From NCBI GenBank assembly GCA_937911935.1, contig CALDQH010000054.1, forward strand, positions 1 through 23,309: a stretch of DNA of 23,309 nucleotides. The letters are read 5' to 3'. This document shows positions 15,186-22,744 of this stretch, one piece after another. This DNA is from an uncultured Bacteroidales bacterium (GTDB lineage: Bacteria > Bacteroidota > Bacteroidia > Bacteroidales > Paludibacteraceae). Both the position numbers and the translations under genes were made by a program. How positions within the stretch are numbered: the stretch's first letter is position 1; each line of letters begins with the position of its first letter. The notes under the pieces are model-generated. The model worked only from the letters and a program-made list of their open reading frames with translations. It had not been told where the DNA came from and searched no databases.

Positions 15186-15330
15186 ATTGAATTGGTGAGT
15201 CGGTGAGGCGGTGAGTCGATTAGGCATTGCGGTTTTGAACCACGGACGCACGACCGTGCGTCCCTACTGACAAGCGACGATCGACGAACGACGATCGACT
15301 TGCGACCTTCGACTTTTGACTTTTGACTTT
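15186..15330. repeat. Intergenic array with REP-like palindrome, copy 2
   Basis: The left part is GGTGAGTCGGTGAGGCGGTGAG, the reverse complement type of the TCACC words seen at 6322 and 16690. The centre holds GGACGCACG-AC-CGTGCGTCC (15244-15263), with the same arms as 811-831. The right part repeats CGACGATCGACGAACGACG and ends in GACTTTT units that run into the rarA promoter. Confidence 0.65.
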
Positions 15331-15344
15331 TTTTTCTAATTTTG
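15315..15344 (+). promoter_or_regulatory. rarA promoter
   Basis: TTTG (15315-15318), 18 nt, TAATTTTG (15337-15344). The -33 element is provided by the GACTTTT repeat units. Transcription would begin near 15350, about 15 bases before the ATG. The -7 box lies within a perfect inverted repeat (see the next entry). Confidence 0.6.
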
Positions 15345-15366
15345 TCCCAACAAAATTAGAAAAAAA
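15329..15366. promoter_or_regulatory. Perfect 17-bp inverted repeat over the rarA promoter and start
   Basis: The left arm T7-CTAATTTTGT (15329-15345) and right arm ACAAAATTAG-A7 (15350-15366) are perfectly complementary around a CCCA loop. The left arm holds the -7 box; the right arm ends on the A of the rarA ATG. It could be an operator or could arise from A/T bias; the symmetry over the non-homopolymer core (10 bp) is exact. Confidence 0.55.
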
Positions 15367-16625
15367 TGCAACCCCTTGCCGAACGCCTCCGCCCAGCTAC
15401 CTTAGACCAATACATCGGTCAAGAACATTTGGTAGGTCCCAATGCCATTCTTCGTAAAATGATAGAATCGGGCAATGTGGCATCGTTCATCTTGTGGGGA
15501 CCTCCAGGAGTTGGTAAAACAACCCTGGCACGCATCATCGCCAATTTGTCGGATAGGCCTTTTTATGCACTCTCTGCGGTACATTCGTCGGTCAAAGATG
15601 TGCGCGAGGTAATCGAAAAAGCCGAAAAAAACAAACTTTTTACGCCCAAGCCTCCCATTCTGTTTATCGACGAAATTCATCGTTTTAGTAAATCGCAACA
15701 AGATTCTTTGCTGTCGGCGGTAGAAAAAGGAACAGTTGTGCTGATTGGGGCAACTACCGAAAATCCTTCGTTCGAGGTGATTACACCCTTGCTTTCGCGT
15801 TGTCGTGTGTATGTGTTAAAGCCTTTGGACAAAACCGACTTACTAAAACTTGTCAACTTGGCGCTAACCACCGACGAGGTGCTTAAAACCAAAAACGTTA
15901 CCTTGCAAGAAACCGATGCTTTGTTGCTATATTCGGGTGGCGATGCCCGTAAACTGCTCAATGCTTTGGAAGTGCTGATTGCTACCGAAACAGCCGATAA
16001 AATTGTGCTTACCAACGATATGGTGCAAGCAAAACTGCAAGAAAACATGGCAGTTTACGACAAACAAGGCGAAATGCACTACGATATTATATCGGCGTTT
16101 ATTAAATCGATACGCGGTAGCGACCCCAATGCTGCTATTTATTGGTTGGCACGCATGATAGAAGGGGGCGAAGATCCTAAATTTATTGCCCGTCGATTGA
16201 TTATTTCGGCATCCGAAGATATAGGCCTGGCAAATCCCAATGCCTTGTTGCTTGCCAATGCTTGTTTTGATACGGTACATAAGATAGGATTCCCCGAAGC
16301 CCGCATTGTGTTGGCAGAAACAACGGTTTATTTGGCTACCAGTGCCAAAAGTAATTCGGCGTATTTGGCAATAGACGATGCCTTGGCAAAAGTAAAACAA
16401 ACAGGAAATTTGCCTGTTCCACTGCATTTGCGCAATGCACCAACCCGTTTGATGGCAGAATTAGGTTACGGAAACACCTATAAATATCCGCACGATTATC
16501 CCGAGCATTTTACGCCTCAGCAATATTTGCCCGATGCCTTAAAAAATACGGCTTTTTGGCAACCGCAGGACAACGATGCCGAACGCAAACTAAGCGAACG
16601 CATGCGCAAATATTGGAAGAAATAA
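15366..16625 (+). CDS. rarA: Replication-associated recombination protein A (MgsA/RarA) AAA+ ATPase
   Basis: 419 aa, normal length. It opens with QPLAERLRPATLDQYIGQEH, as RarA/MgsA/WRNIP1 proteins do. Walker A is GPPGVGKTT (45-53), Walker B is ILFIDEIHRF (D102-E103), then FSKSQQDSLL and ATTENPSFEV (sensor 1), SGGDARKLLN (sensor 2) and the C-terminal part with ASEDIGLANPNAL and LRNAPTRLM. It forms tetramers at stalled replication forks and interacts with SSB and clamp-loader functions in other bacteria. It stands alone here with its own promoter. The repeat-filled gap after it carries no clear terminator within the first 200 bases. Confidence 0.96.
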   Translation: MQPLAERLRPATLDQYIGQEHLVGPNAILRKMIESGNVASFILWGPPGVGKTTLARIIANLSDRPFYALSAVHSSVKDVREVIEKAEKNKLFTPKPPILFIDEIHRFSKSQQDSLLSAVEKGTVVLIGATTENPSFEVITPLLSRCRVYVLKPLDKTDLLKLVNLALTTDEVLKTKNVTLQETDALLLYSGGDARKLLNALEVLIATETADKIVLTNDMVQAKLQENMAVYDKQGEMHYDIISAFIKSIRGSDPNAAIYWLARMIEGGEDPKFIARRLIISASEDIGLANPNALLLANACFDTVHKIGFPEARIVLAETTVYLATSAKSNSAYLAIDDALAKVKQTGNLPVPLHLRNAPTRLMAELGYGNTYKYPHDYPEHFTPQQYLPDALKNTAFWQPQDNDAERKLSERMRKYWKK

Positions 16626-16815
16626 AAAAAGCGAAGTTTCGATTCATCGATTCGTCAATTAGTCGATTCATCGATTCGTCAACAAAAATCGACTCACCAA
16701 ATCACCAATTATTCGGGCTACGCCCTCATGAAGTTTGGCATCGGCTCAGCATAGCCAAAGTAAACTTTGTCTCTGCATTCGCCTCGCACAAACTTTCACC
16801 GCATCACCAATAAAA
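16626..16815. repeat. Repeat-filled part of the rarA-carB gap
   Basis: Just after rarA, TCGATTCATCGATTCGTCAA and TTAGTCGATTCATCGATTCG are near-tandem copies (about 16638-16682). GACTCACCAAATCACCAA follows (16690-16707), shared with 6330-6362. Then comes a different unit from 16712 to 16795, beginning GGGCTACGCCCTCATGAAGT and ending CGCACAAACTTTC, with AAGTTTG and CAAACTT as outer inverted ends. It appears to be a second kind of dispersed element. No coding potential is supported. Confidence 0.5.
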
Positions 16816-16872
16816 AAAACATTTTGTTCATAAAAAAGAGCAAATACATTTTTTTTATCCGCCAATAAACCG

Positions 16873-16880
16873 TACCTTTG
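16873..16880 (+). promoter_or_regulatory. -7 box upstream of carB
   Basis: TACCTTTG matches TAnnTTTG; only a T-run is present where TTTG would be expected. It is the nearest match upstream of carB, so the carB mRNA would have a leader of about 225 nt containing two terminator-like stem-loops. Confidence 0.45.
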
Positions 16881-16919
16881 CCGAGATTAAATGATAGCGG
16901 ATAAAGGAGAAATGAGAAA

Positions 16920-17081
16920 TTATATCACCGCATCGCCGCATCACCGAATATCCAAATCACCGTATATAGATGATAAAACACCAAACATACAATTTCACTA
17001 CCAAATGCAAATGCGTTGGTTGGTTGGGTGTTTTTTCTTTTGTATAATGCGTTAGTTATTTTTAACCGACGCATTTTTTTT
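16920..17081 (+). promoter_or_regulatory. Possible attenuator leader of carB
   Basis: After TCACC-type repeats (16924-16965), stem-loop 1 pairs AAAACACCAAAC (16975-16986) with GTTGGGTGTTTT (17023-17034; one mismatch) and ends in T6. Stem-loop 2 pairs AATGCGT (17046-17052) with ACGCATT (17069-17075) and ends in T8. ATGCGTTGGTT (17011-17021) within stem-loop 1 can instead pair with AACCGACGCAT (17064-17074), with one G-U. Thus the two stems could be mutually exclusive with a long-range stem. No promoter motif is seen between 17081 and the carB ATG, so carB transcription probably passes through both. Confidence 0.4.
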
Positions 17082-17113
17082 GTGTATATAAATAATGTAA
17101 TAAAAATAAGAGT

Positions 17114-20100
17114 ATGAAACAGACGTTTAAGAAAGTAATTTTGTTAGGTTCTGGAGCCCTAAAAATCGGACAAGCAGGCGAGTTTGACTATTCCGGTTCG
17201 CAAGCTCTAAAAGCCATGCGCGAAGAAGGCATCGAAACCGTGTTGATTAACCCCAATATTGCTACCATTCAAACGTCCGAAGGGGTGGCTGATAAAGTAT
17301 ATTTCTTGCCCGTTACCCCATATTTTGTTACCGAAATTATCAAAAAAGAACGTCCTGATGGCATTTTGTTGGCATTTGGTGGTCAAACAGCCCTTAACTG
17401 TGGCACTGAGTTATACCTAAACGGCACTTTAGAAAAATACGGCGTTAGCGTGTTGGGTACATCGGTCGATGCCATTATGATTACCGAAGACCGCGATTTG
17501 TTCGTTAAAAAATTGGACGAAATCGAAGCAAAAACACCTCGCTCGCAGGCGGTAGAAGGGTTAGATGCAGCACTACAAGTAGCAGGCGATTTGGGCTATC
17601 CCGTTATGGTGCGTTCGGCTTATGCTTTGGGTGGTTTAGGCTCGGGCGTTTGTACCAACGAAAAAGAATTTGTAGAACTTTGCGAAAGCGCGTTGGCTTA
17701 TTCAAAACAAATTTTGGTCGAAGAAAGCTTAAAAGGTTGGAAAGAAATTGAGTTTGAGGTTATTCGCGATAAAAACGACCACTGCTTTACCGTGGTTCCC
17801 ATGGAAAACGTGGACCCATTGGGTATTCACACAGGCGAAAGTATTGTAGTATCGCCCATCATTTCGCTTCGCGACGATCAAATCAAACTTTTGCAAGATA
17901 TTGCTGTTAAAGTGGTACGCCACATTGGTATCGTAGGCGAATGTAACATTCAATATGCATTCAATGCCGAAACCAACGACTACCGTATCATCGAAATCAA
18001 TGCTCGTTTAAGCCGTTCGTCTGCTTTGGCATCCAAAGCTTCGGGTTATCCTTTGGCATTTGTGGCTGCTAAATTGGCGTTGGGTTATTCGTTAGACCAA
18101 ATTGGCGAAATGGGCACGCCCAACTCGGCATACGTAGCCCCCAAAGTAGATTACATCATTGCCAAAATTCCTCGTTGGGACTTGGGTAAATTTGTGGGTG
18201 TAAGCCGCGAAATTGGTTCGGCCATGAAATCGGTAGGCGAAATTATGTCTATTGGTAAATCGTTCGAAGAAATCATGCAAAAAGGCCTTCGTATGATTGG
18301 TCAAGGCATGCACGGTTTTGTGGGAAATACAGGCTTAAAATTCGACGATTTGGATTATGCACTTTCGCATCCTACCGATATGCGTATCTTTGCTATTGCG
18401 CAGGCGTTCGAACAAGGATATACCGTCGATCAAATCGAAAAATTAACCAAAATCGACCCTTGGTTCTTAACAGGATTAGAAAATATCTACAAATACACCT
18501 TGGTATTGTCTTCTTACAACAAAATCGAAGACCTTCCTGCCGATGTTATCAAAGAAGCCAAACGTCTTGGTTTCTCCGACTTCCAAATTGCTCGATATGT
18601 AGAAAATCCTCAAGGCAACATGGAAGCCGAAATGTTGCGCGTACGCAAACATCGTTTGTCGTTGGATATCAAACCTTCGGTGTGCCGCATCAATACCATT
18701 GCTTCGGAACATCCCGAACTGACCAACTACCTATACATGACCTATGGCACCGACCAAAACTACACACCAGCCAAAACAGGCAAAGAGGCTATTGTTGTAT
18801 TAGGCTCGGGTGCTTATCGCATTGGTTCGTCGGTAGAGTTTGACTGGTGTAGCGTAAACGCTGTGCAAACCGCTCGCAAGTTGGGTTATCAATCGGTTAT
18901 GATTAACTATAACCCCGAAACCGTATCGACCGACTACGATATGTGCGACCGTTTGTATTTCGACGAATTGTCGTTTGAACGTGTTATGGACGTGCTTAAT
19001 TTGGAAAACCCCAAAGGTGTTATCATCTCGATGGGTGGCCAAATTCCTAACAACTTGGCGATGAAGTTAGATCGTCAAAACGTACCTATTTTGGGTACCA
19101 AAGCACAAAACATCGACCGTGCCGAAGACCGCCACAAATTCTCGGCTATGTTGGATAGCATGGGCATTGACCAACCTCGTTGGCGCGAACTAACCAGCTT
19201 CGAAGATATTGACCAATTTATCGAAGAAGTAGGTTATCCTGTGCTTATTCGTCCTTCGTACGTGCTTTCGGGTGCTGCTATGAATGTTTGCTACGACCAC
19301 GAACAAGTGCACAATTTCTTGAGCATGGCAGCTAACGTTTCTAAAGAACATCCTGTGGTTGTTTCGCAATTCTTGCAAAATGCCAAAGAAATTGAGTTTG
19401 ACGCAGTTGCTAAAAACGGCGAAGTGGTAGAATATGCTATTTCGGAACACGTTGAGTTTGCAGGTGTGCACTCGGGTGACGCTACGTTGGTGTTCCCTGC
19501 GCAAAACATCTACTTCGAAACCATGCGCCGCATCAAAAAGGTATCGAAAAAAATTGCCAAAGCCTTGCAAATTACCGGTCCTTTCAACATTCAATACTTG
19601 GCTAAGAACAACGAAATCAAGGTAATTGAATGTAACTTGCGTGCTTCGCGTTCGTTCCCATTTGTATCGAAAGTGTTAAACCGCAACTTTATCGAAACTG
19701 CAACACGCATCATGTTGGATGCTCCTTATACCAAACCCGATTCTTCGGTATTTGACATCGAACGCATTGGTGTTAAGGCTTCGCAATTCTCGTTTGCTCG
19801 TTTGCACAAGGCAGACCCCATTTTGGGTGTAGATATGGCATCTACAGGCGAGGTAGGTTGTATTGGCGACGACTTTAACGAAGCGTTGTTGAGCTCTTTG
19901 ATTGCTGTAGGCTGCGAAATTCCTGCTAAAAACATCATGGTATCTTCGGGCGATAGCAAATCGAAAGTAGATTTGCTCGAACCTTGCAAAGAACTTAAAG
20001 CCAACGGTTATAACATCTTTGCTACCGAAGGAACTCAAAAATTCTTGGCAGAGAATGGGGTAGAGGCTACCGTAGTAGGCTGGCCCGATGATAACAGCAG

Positions 20101-20344
20101 CGAATTTAAAATTACCGACATGATGGCTGGTAAGAAATTCGATTTGGTTATCAATATTCCTAAAAACCATACTCGTCGCGAACTAACCAATGGTTACAAG
20201 ATTCGTCGTGCCGCTATCGACCACAACATTCCATTGCTAACCAATGCACGTTTGGCATCGGCATTTATTCACGCATTCTGTACCATTAAAGAAACCGAAA
20301 TTCCAATTAAAGATTGGGCTTCATACAAAATGGACGAAGCTTAA
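17114..20344 (+). CDS. carB: Carbamoyl-phosphate synthase, large subunit
   Basis: 1076 aa, full length. It makes carbamoyl phosphate from bicarbonate, ammonia and two ATP, for pyrimidine and arginine synthesis. Both ATP-grasp halves are complete: GSGALKIGQAGEFDYSGSQA (near 12-31), HTGESIVVSPI, and EINARLSRSSALASKASGYP (near 293) in the first; GSGAYRIGSSVEFDWCSV and ECNLRASRSFPFVSKVLN (near 838) in the second. An MGS-like allosteric domain follows from about 940. The first half and the SSVEFDWC motif recall eukaryotic CPSII (CAD) more than E. coli CarB (GPIVIGQACEFDYSG). carA is not adjacent, and the gene stands alone between gaps of 488 and 252 bases, so the glutaminase subunit must be encoded elsewhere. 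It is followed by a strong terminator. Confidence 0.97.
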   Translation: MKQTFKKVILLGSGALKIGQAGEFDYSGSQALKAMREEGIETVLINPNIATIQTSEGVADKVYFLPVTPYFVTEIIKKERPDGILLAFGGQTALNCGTELYLNGTLEKYGVSVLGTSVDAIMITEDRDLFVKKLDEIEAKTPRSQAVEGLDAALQVAGDLGYPVMVRSAYALGGLGSGVCTNEKEFVELCESALAYSKQILVEESLKGWKEIEFEVIRDKNDHCFTVVPMENVDPLGIHTGESIVVSPIISLRDDQIKLLQDIAVKVVRHIGIVGECNIQYAFNAETNDYRIIEINARLSRSSALASKASGYPLAFVAAKLALGYSLDQIGEMGTPNSAYVAPKVDYIIAKIPRWDLGKFVGVSREIGSAMKSVGEIMSIGKSFEEIMQKGLRMIGQGMHGFVGNTGLKFDDLDYALSHPTDMRIFAIAQAFEQGYTVDQIEKLTKIDPWFLTGLENIYKYTLVLSSYNKIEDLPADVIKEAKRLGFSDFQIARYVENPQGNMEAEMLRVRKHRLSLDIKPSVCRINTIASEHPELTNYLYMTYGTDQNYTPAKTGKEAIVVLGSGAYRIGSSVEFDWCSVNAVQTARKLGYQSVMINYNPETVSTDYDMCDRLYFDELSFERVMDVLNLENPKGVIISMGGQIPNNLAMKLDRQNVPILGTKAQNIDRAEDRHKFSAMLDSMGIDQPRWRELTSFEDIDQFIEEVGYPVLIRPSYVLSGAAMNVCYDHEQVHNFLSMAANVSKEHPVVVSQFLQNAKEIEFDAVAKNGEVVEYAISEHVEFAGVHSGDATLVFPAQNIYFETMRRIKKVSKKIAKALQITGPFNIQYLAKNNEIKVIECNLRASRSFPFVSKVLNRNFIETATRIMLDAPYTKPDSSVFDIERIGVKASQFSFARLHKADPILGVDMASTGEVGCIGDDFNEALLSSLIAVGCEIPAKNIMVSSGDSKSKVDLLEPCKELKANGYNIFATEGTQKFLAENGVEATVVGWPDDNSSEFKITDMMAGKKFDLVINIPKNHTRRELTNGYKIRRAAIDHNIPLLTNARLASAFIHAFCTIKETEIPIKDWASYKMDEA

Positions 20345-20372
20345 GTATCTTTTTGAGTGATATTTGTTAAAA

Positions 20373-20408
20373 GAGGAGGTGACTAAAAAATGTCATCTCC
20401 TTTTTTTT
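20373..20408 (+). terminator. carB terminator
   Basis: AGGAGGTGAC (20374-20383) pairs with GTCATCTCCT (20392-20401; one G-U), with a short A-rich loop and T8 following. It lies 30 bases after the carB stop. Confidence 0.85.
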
Positions 20409-20536
20409 GTTTAATCTCTTTTTTTTATGCTGTATTCTATATATAAATAGGTATAAATAGGACGTTGAAGAATAGAATATTTGGGCGGAAGTATGTTAAA
20501 TGTTGCCCTTTGTTTATATATTTTCCTACAAAAACG

Positions 20537-20567
20537 TTTGCATAAAAAGAAAAAAGTTGTATTTTTG
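20537..20567 (+). promoter_or_regulatory. Promoter of the starch-binding gene pair
   Basis: TTTG (20537-20540), 19 nt, TATTTTTG (20560-20567): a full match to the Bacteroidetes consensus. It gives a leader of about 23 nt and probably serves the genes at 20597 and 21659. Confidence 0.7.
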
Positions 20568-20596
20568 TATCATCAAATAACCATAGAAAAGGTATT

Positions 20597-21595
20597 ATGA
20601 AAAAACTATTAGTAGCATTAGTGACCGTTTTGGGTACCTGCTTTTCGATGAGTGCGGCAAATGGAGTGTTGGCGGTTTCGCCCAGAAATCCCATGGTAGA
20701 TAAACCTATTACGCTAACCTATACTCCTTCTGCACAACAACAATGGATGCAAAACGAAGATGTATTCATTTATGTATGCTTGGAGATGGACAAAAATGGC
20801 GAATGGGTAAAAGAAAAAGCCGAGTGGTCTAAATGTGATCAACCTAACTTTAAGTGGGTTAAACGTTACAATGGCGATTTGACCTATACCATATCTAATA
20901 TCAAATCGTATTTTGGTTTGACGGACGATGAACTACCTCATGTATCGGGTTTGTTTGTTATTTTGAAAAACGAAAATCATCAAACAGCCGATAAATACGT
21001 AGCACTTACATCTGACAACGAGTTGGTAGAGTCGTTTAATGGTATTGTTAAGTTCCGTGTAAAAGTGCCAGAAGGTACACAAAAAGTGTACGTGGCAGGT
21101 ACTTTTGGCAAAGAAGGTGATCCTTTGTATTGGAAACACGCCGATGCTTCGTTGGAGCTTACAAGAATTGATAGCGAGTATTTCGAAGGTACTTTGGCTG
21201 GCGTTCCTGCTAACTTGCACTACTTGTATGTATGGGGACCACGCAACGACCAAGCAGAATTCCGTATGGGACACCGTCCTTTGGGTTCGCGCTCGCAAGT
21301 AAACGATATTGTAGATTACTGGGGTGATATGACCTTGAACGTGACCGTACCACAAGGAACACAAGAAGTTTATGTAGCAGGTAACTTTAGCAATTGGACC
21401 TTTATTGCAATGATGGATGCTGGTAACGACACTTGGACTTACCACGTTCCTCCTACAGCATTGGATGAAAAAGGTGTAATTGAGTATAAATACTATAGCA
21501 AAGACCAAAAAGAAGCCGTAGAAAAAGGCAATGCGCTTCGTAAAGTTAAATTTGAAGGCTTTGCTACCCAATACGACGAAATTAAAGCTTGGTAA
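20597..21595 (+). CDS. Secreted protein with two CBM48/E-set-like glycan-binding domains
   Basis: 332 aa. A signal peptide (1-21, ending MSAA) is followed by an N-terminal beta domain (about 22-145) with no recognised family. Two related modules follow. The first (about 148-240) contains VKFRVKVPEGTQKVYVAGTF; the second (about 247-332) has MTLNVTVPQGTQEVYVAGNF then SNWTFIAMMDAGNDTWTY and a GVIEYKYYS strand. VYVAGNFSNW is the hallmark opening of AMPK/CBM48-type glycogen-binding domains (E-set fold). There is no lipobox after the signal peptide and no catalytic domain, so it likely binds alpha-glucan outside the inner membrane rather than cutting it. It sits 63 bases before another secreted glucan-binding-type gene, with no terminator between them. 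The two modules look like an internal duplication. Confidence 0.75.
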   Translation: MKKLLVALVTVLGTCFSMSAANGVLAVSPRNPMVDKPITLTYTPSAQQQWMQNEDVFIYVCLEMDKNGEWVKEKAEWSKCDQPNFKWVKRYNGDLTYTISNIKSYFGLTDDELPHVSGLFVILKNENHQTADKYVALTSDNELVESFNGIVKFRVKVPEGTQKVYVAGTFGKEGDPLYWKHADASLELTRIDSEYFEGTLAGVPANLHYLYVWGPRNDQAEFRMGHRPLGSRSQVNDIVDYWGDMTLNVTVPQGTQEVYVAGNFSNWTFIAMMDAGNDTWTYHVPPTALDEKGVIEYKYYSKDQKEAVEKGNALRKVKFEGFATQYDEIKAW

Positions 21596-21658
21596 TACAA
21601 GTTTACGATAAAATAGAATTTATTTATTCCTTTTATTTATTCATTAAATTTTTAAGTT

Positions 21659-22528
21659 ATGAAAAAGATTTTACTTTTGGGAGCTATGTTAATTGGCTCT
21701 TTGTGCATGAATGCACAAACCTTGTTGGTTGCTGGTAACGGTGGCGACGACGCAACTGGCACTTGGTTAGGTGGCAAAAACTGGGATACCAATGTTGATC
21801 CTGCTGCTAACCCTAACATTATGACTGATGGTACTATTACTTTGGATGCTCCTGCCGGTACATGGGCATTTAAAGTTGTATCTGTTGACGCTGAAGGTAA
21901 TGCTTCTTGGTTCGGTGTTGGTGCTGTTGATGCAGAAAACTCTTCTGAAGGTTGGACTGGTACTGATAATATTCAAGTAACTCTTCCTGCACCTGGTCAA
22001 GTGACAGTTTCTTTTGATGGTGAGTTCATTACTATTACTGGTAATTTCGGTGAATTAGTAATTGAAGCATATACCTTGGTTGGTGATGCTACCATCTTCG
22101 GTACTGGAGACGATCCAACTAACACTGCTAACGACATGGAAGACAACGGTGACGGTACTTACACCAAAGTTTACGAAAACGTACCTTTGTTGATTGGCGA
22201 ATACAAATACAAAGTTGTAGGTAACCACTCATATGCTGCTTACGAATTCCCAGGTGCTTTCATGGATAAAACCATCGTTAACTTGGATGCTGATGGTCTT
22301 TACAACATTACTATTATTTTCGATACCAACGAAGCTGACGATAGCGAATACAAATTGTATGCTGAATTGGAATTCGTAGGTGAATTGACCGCTGTAGAAG
22401 ACGCAATCGCTAACGACGAAGTTGTAGCTGCATTCGACTTGACTGGTAAACCAGTTGCTGCTGACGCTAAAGGTGTTGTAATCTTGCAATACGCTTCTGG
22501 CAAAGCTGCTAAAACTGTTAACTACTAA
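21659..22528 (+). CDS. Secreted SusE/X25-like protein with C-terminal sorting-like tail
   Basis: 289 aa. The signal peptide ends at NA (residues 18-19) before QTLLVAGNGG. Domain 1 (about 21-135) has WLGGKNWDTN and GTWAFKVVSVD; domain 2 (about 138-240) has YTLVGDATIFGTGDDPTNTA, then DGTYTKVYENVPLLIGEYKY and KVVGNHSY. Both are beta modules of the kind seen in pullulanase X25 and SusE/SusF starch-binding proteins. The last 45 residues (AVEDAIANDEVVAAFDLTGK to KAAKTVNY) resemble the C-terminal tails of Bacteroidetes secreted proteins (YDLxGK...GVYIxxYxxGKxxKxV), as in type IX secretion sorting domains. Codon use is strongly biased toward GCT, GGT, GAC and AAC, more than its neighbours, suggesting high expression. 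It probably shares the upstream promoter at 20537 and ends at a strong terminator. Confidence 0.72.
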   Translation: MKKILLLGAMLIGSLCMNAQTLLVAGNGGDDATGTWLGGKNWDTNVDPAANPNIMTDGTITLDAPAGTWAFKVVSVDAEGNASWFGVGAVDAENSSEGWTGTDNIQVTLPAPGQVTVSFDGEFITITGNFGELVIEAYTLVGDATIFGTGDDPTNTANDMEDNGDGTYTKVYENVPLLIGEYKYKVVGNHSYAAYEFPGAFMDKTIVNLDADGLYNITIIFDTNEADDSEYKLYAELEFVGELTAVEDAIANDEVVAAFDLTGKPVAADAKGVVILQYASGKAAKTVNY

Positions 22529-22550
22529 TAACTAATTTTAGATAGTTACA

Positions 22551-22581
22551 AAGGGCTGACTTAAGGGTCAGCCCTTTTTTT
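22551..22581 (+). terminator. Terminator after the glucan-binding pair
   Basis: AGGGCTGAC (22552-22560) pairs perfectly with GTCAGCCCT (22567-22575), followed by a run of seven T. It closes the two-gene unit. Confidence 0.88.
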
Positions 22582-22687
22582 GTGTTTTGTGTCTGTTTCT
22601 TTTCGTTGCAATGTTAAAAATTAGGTTGCCTTTGGTTTTGTTCGTAAAATTATTGCAAACGATTGTGCTTATTAAGAAATATTTATT

Positions 22688-22695
22688 TATCTTTG
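22688..22695 (+). promoter_or_regulatory. -7 box upstream of the CBM26-type gene
   Basis: TATCTTTG fits TAnnTTTG and lies 49 bases before the ATG. The upstream element is not clear. With a terminator just before it, the next gene is probably transcribed on its own. Confidence 0.5.
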
Positions 22696-22744
22696 TTATA
22701 ATTAAAAATCACATAACCTTTTTGTTTAATTTAAAATCAAGCCT

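Noticed and set aside
16556..16813. 85-codon frame overlapping the end of rarA
   Set aside because: It is in another frame of rarA and then translates intergenic repeats.
16891..17055. 54-codon frame in the carB leader (begins MIADKGEMRNY), a possible leader peptide
   Set aside because: It runs through the TCACC-type repeat words seen in non-coding gaps and has no run of regulatory codons; only the RNA structures are kept as a candidate.
20933..21571. 212-codon minus-strand open frame
   Set aside because: Antisense to the glycan-binding gene at 20597-21595; composition is typical of a shadow frame and there is no promoter or domain.
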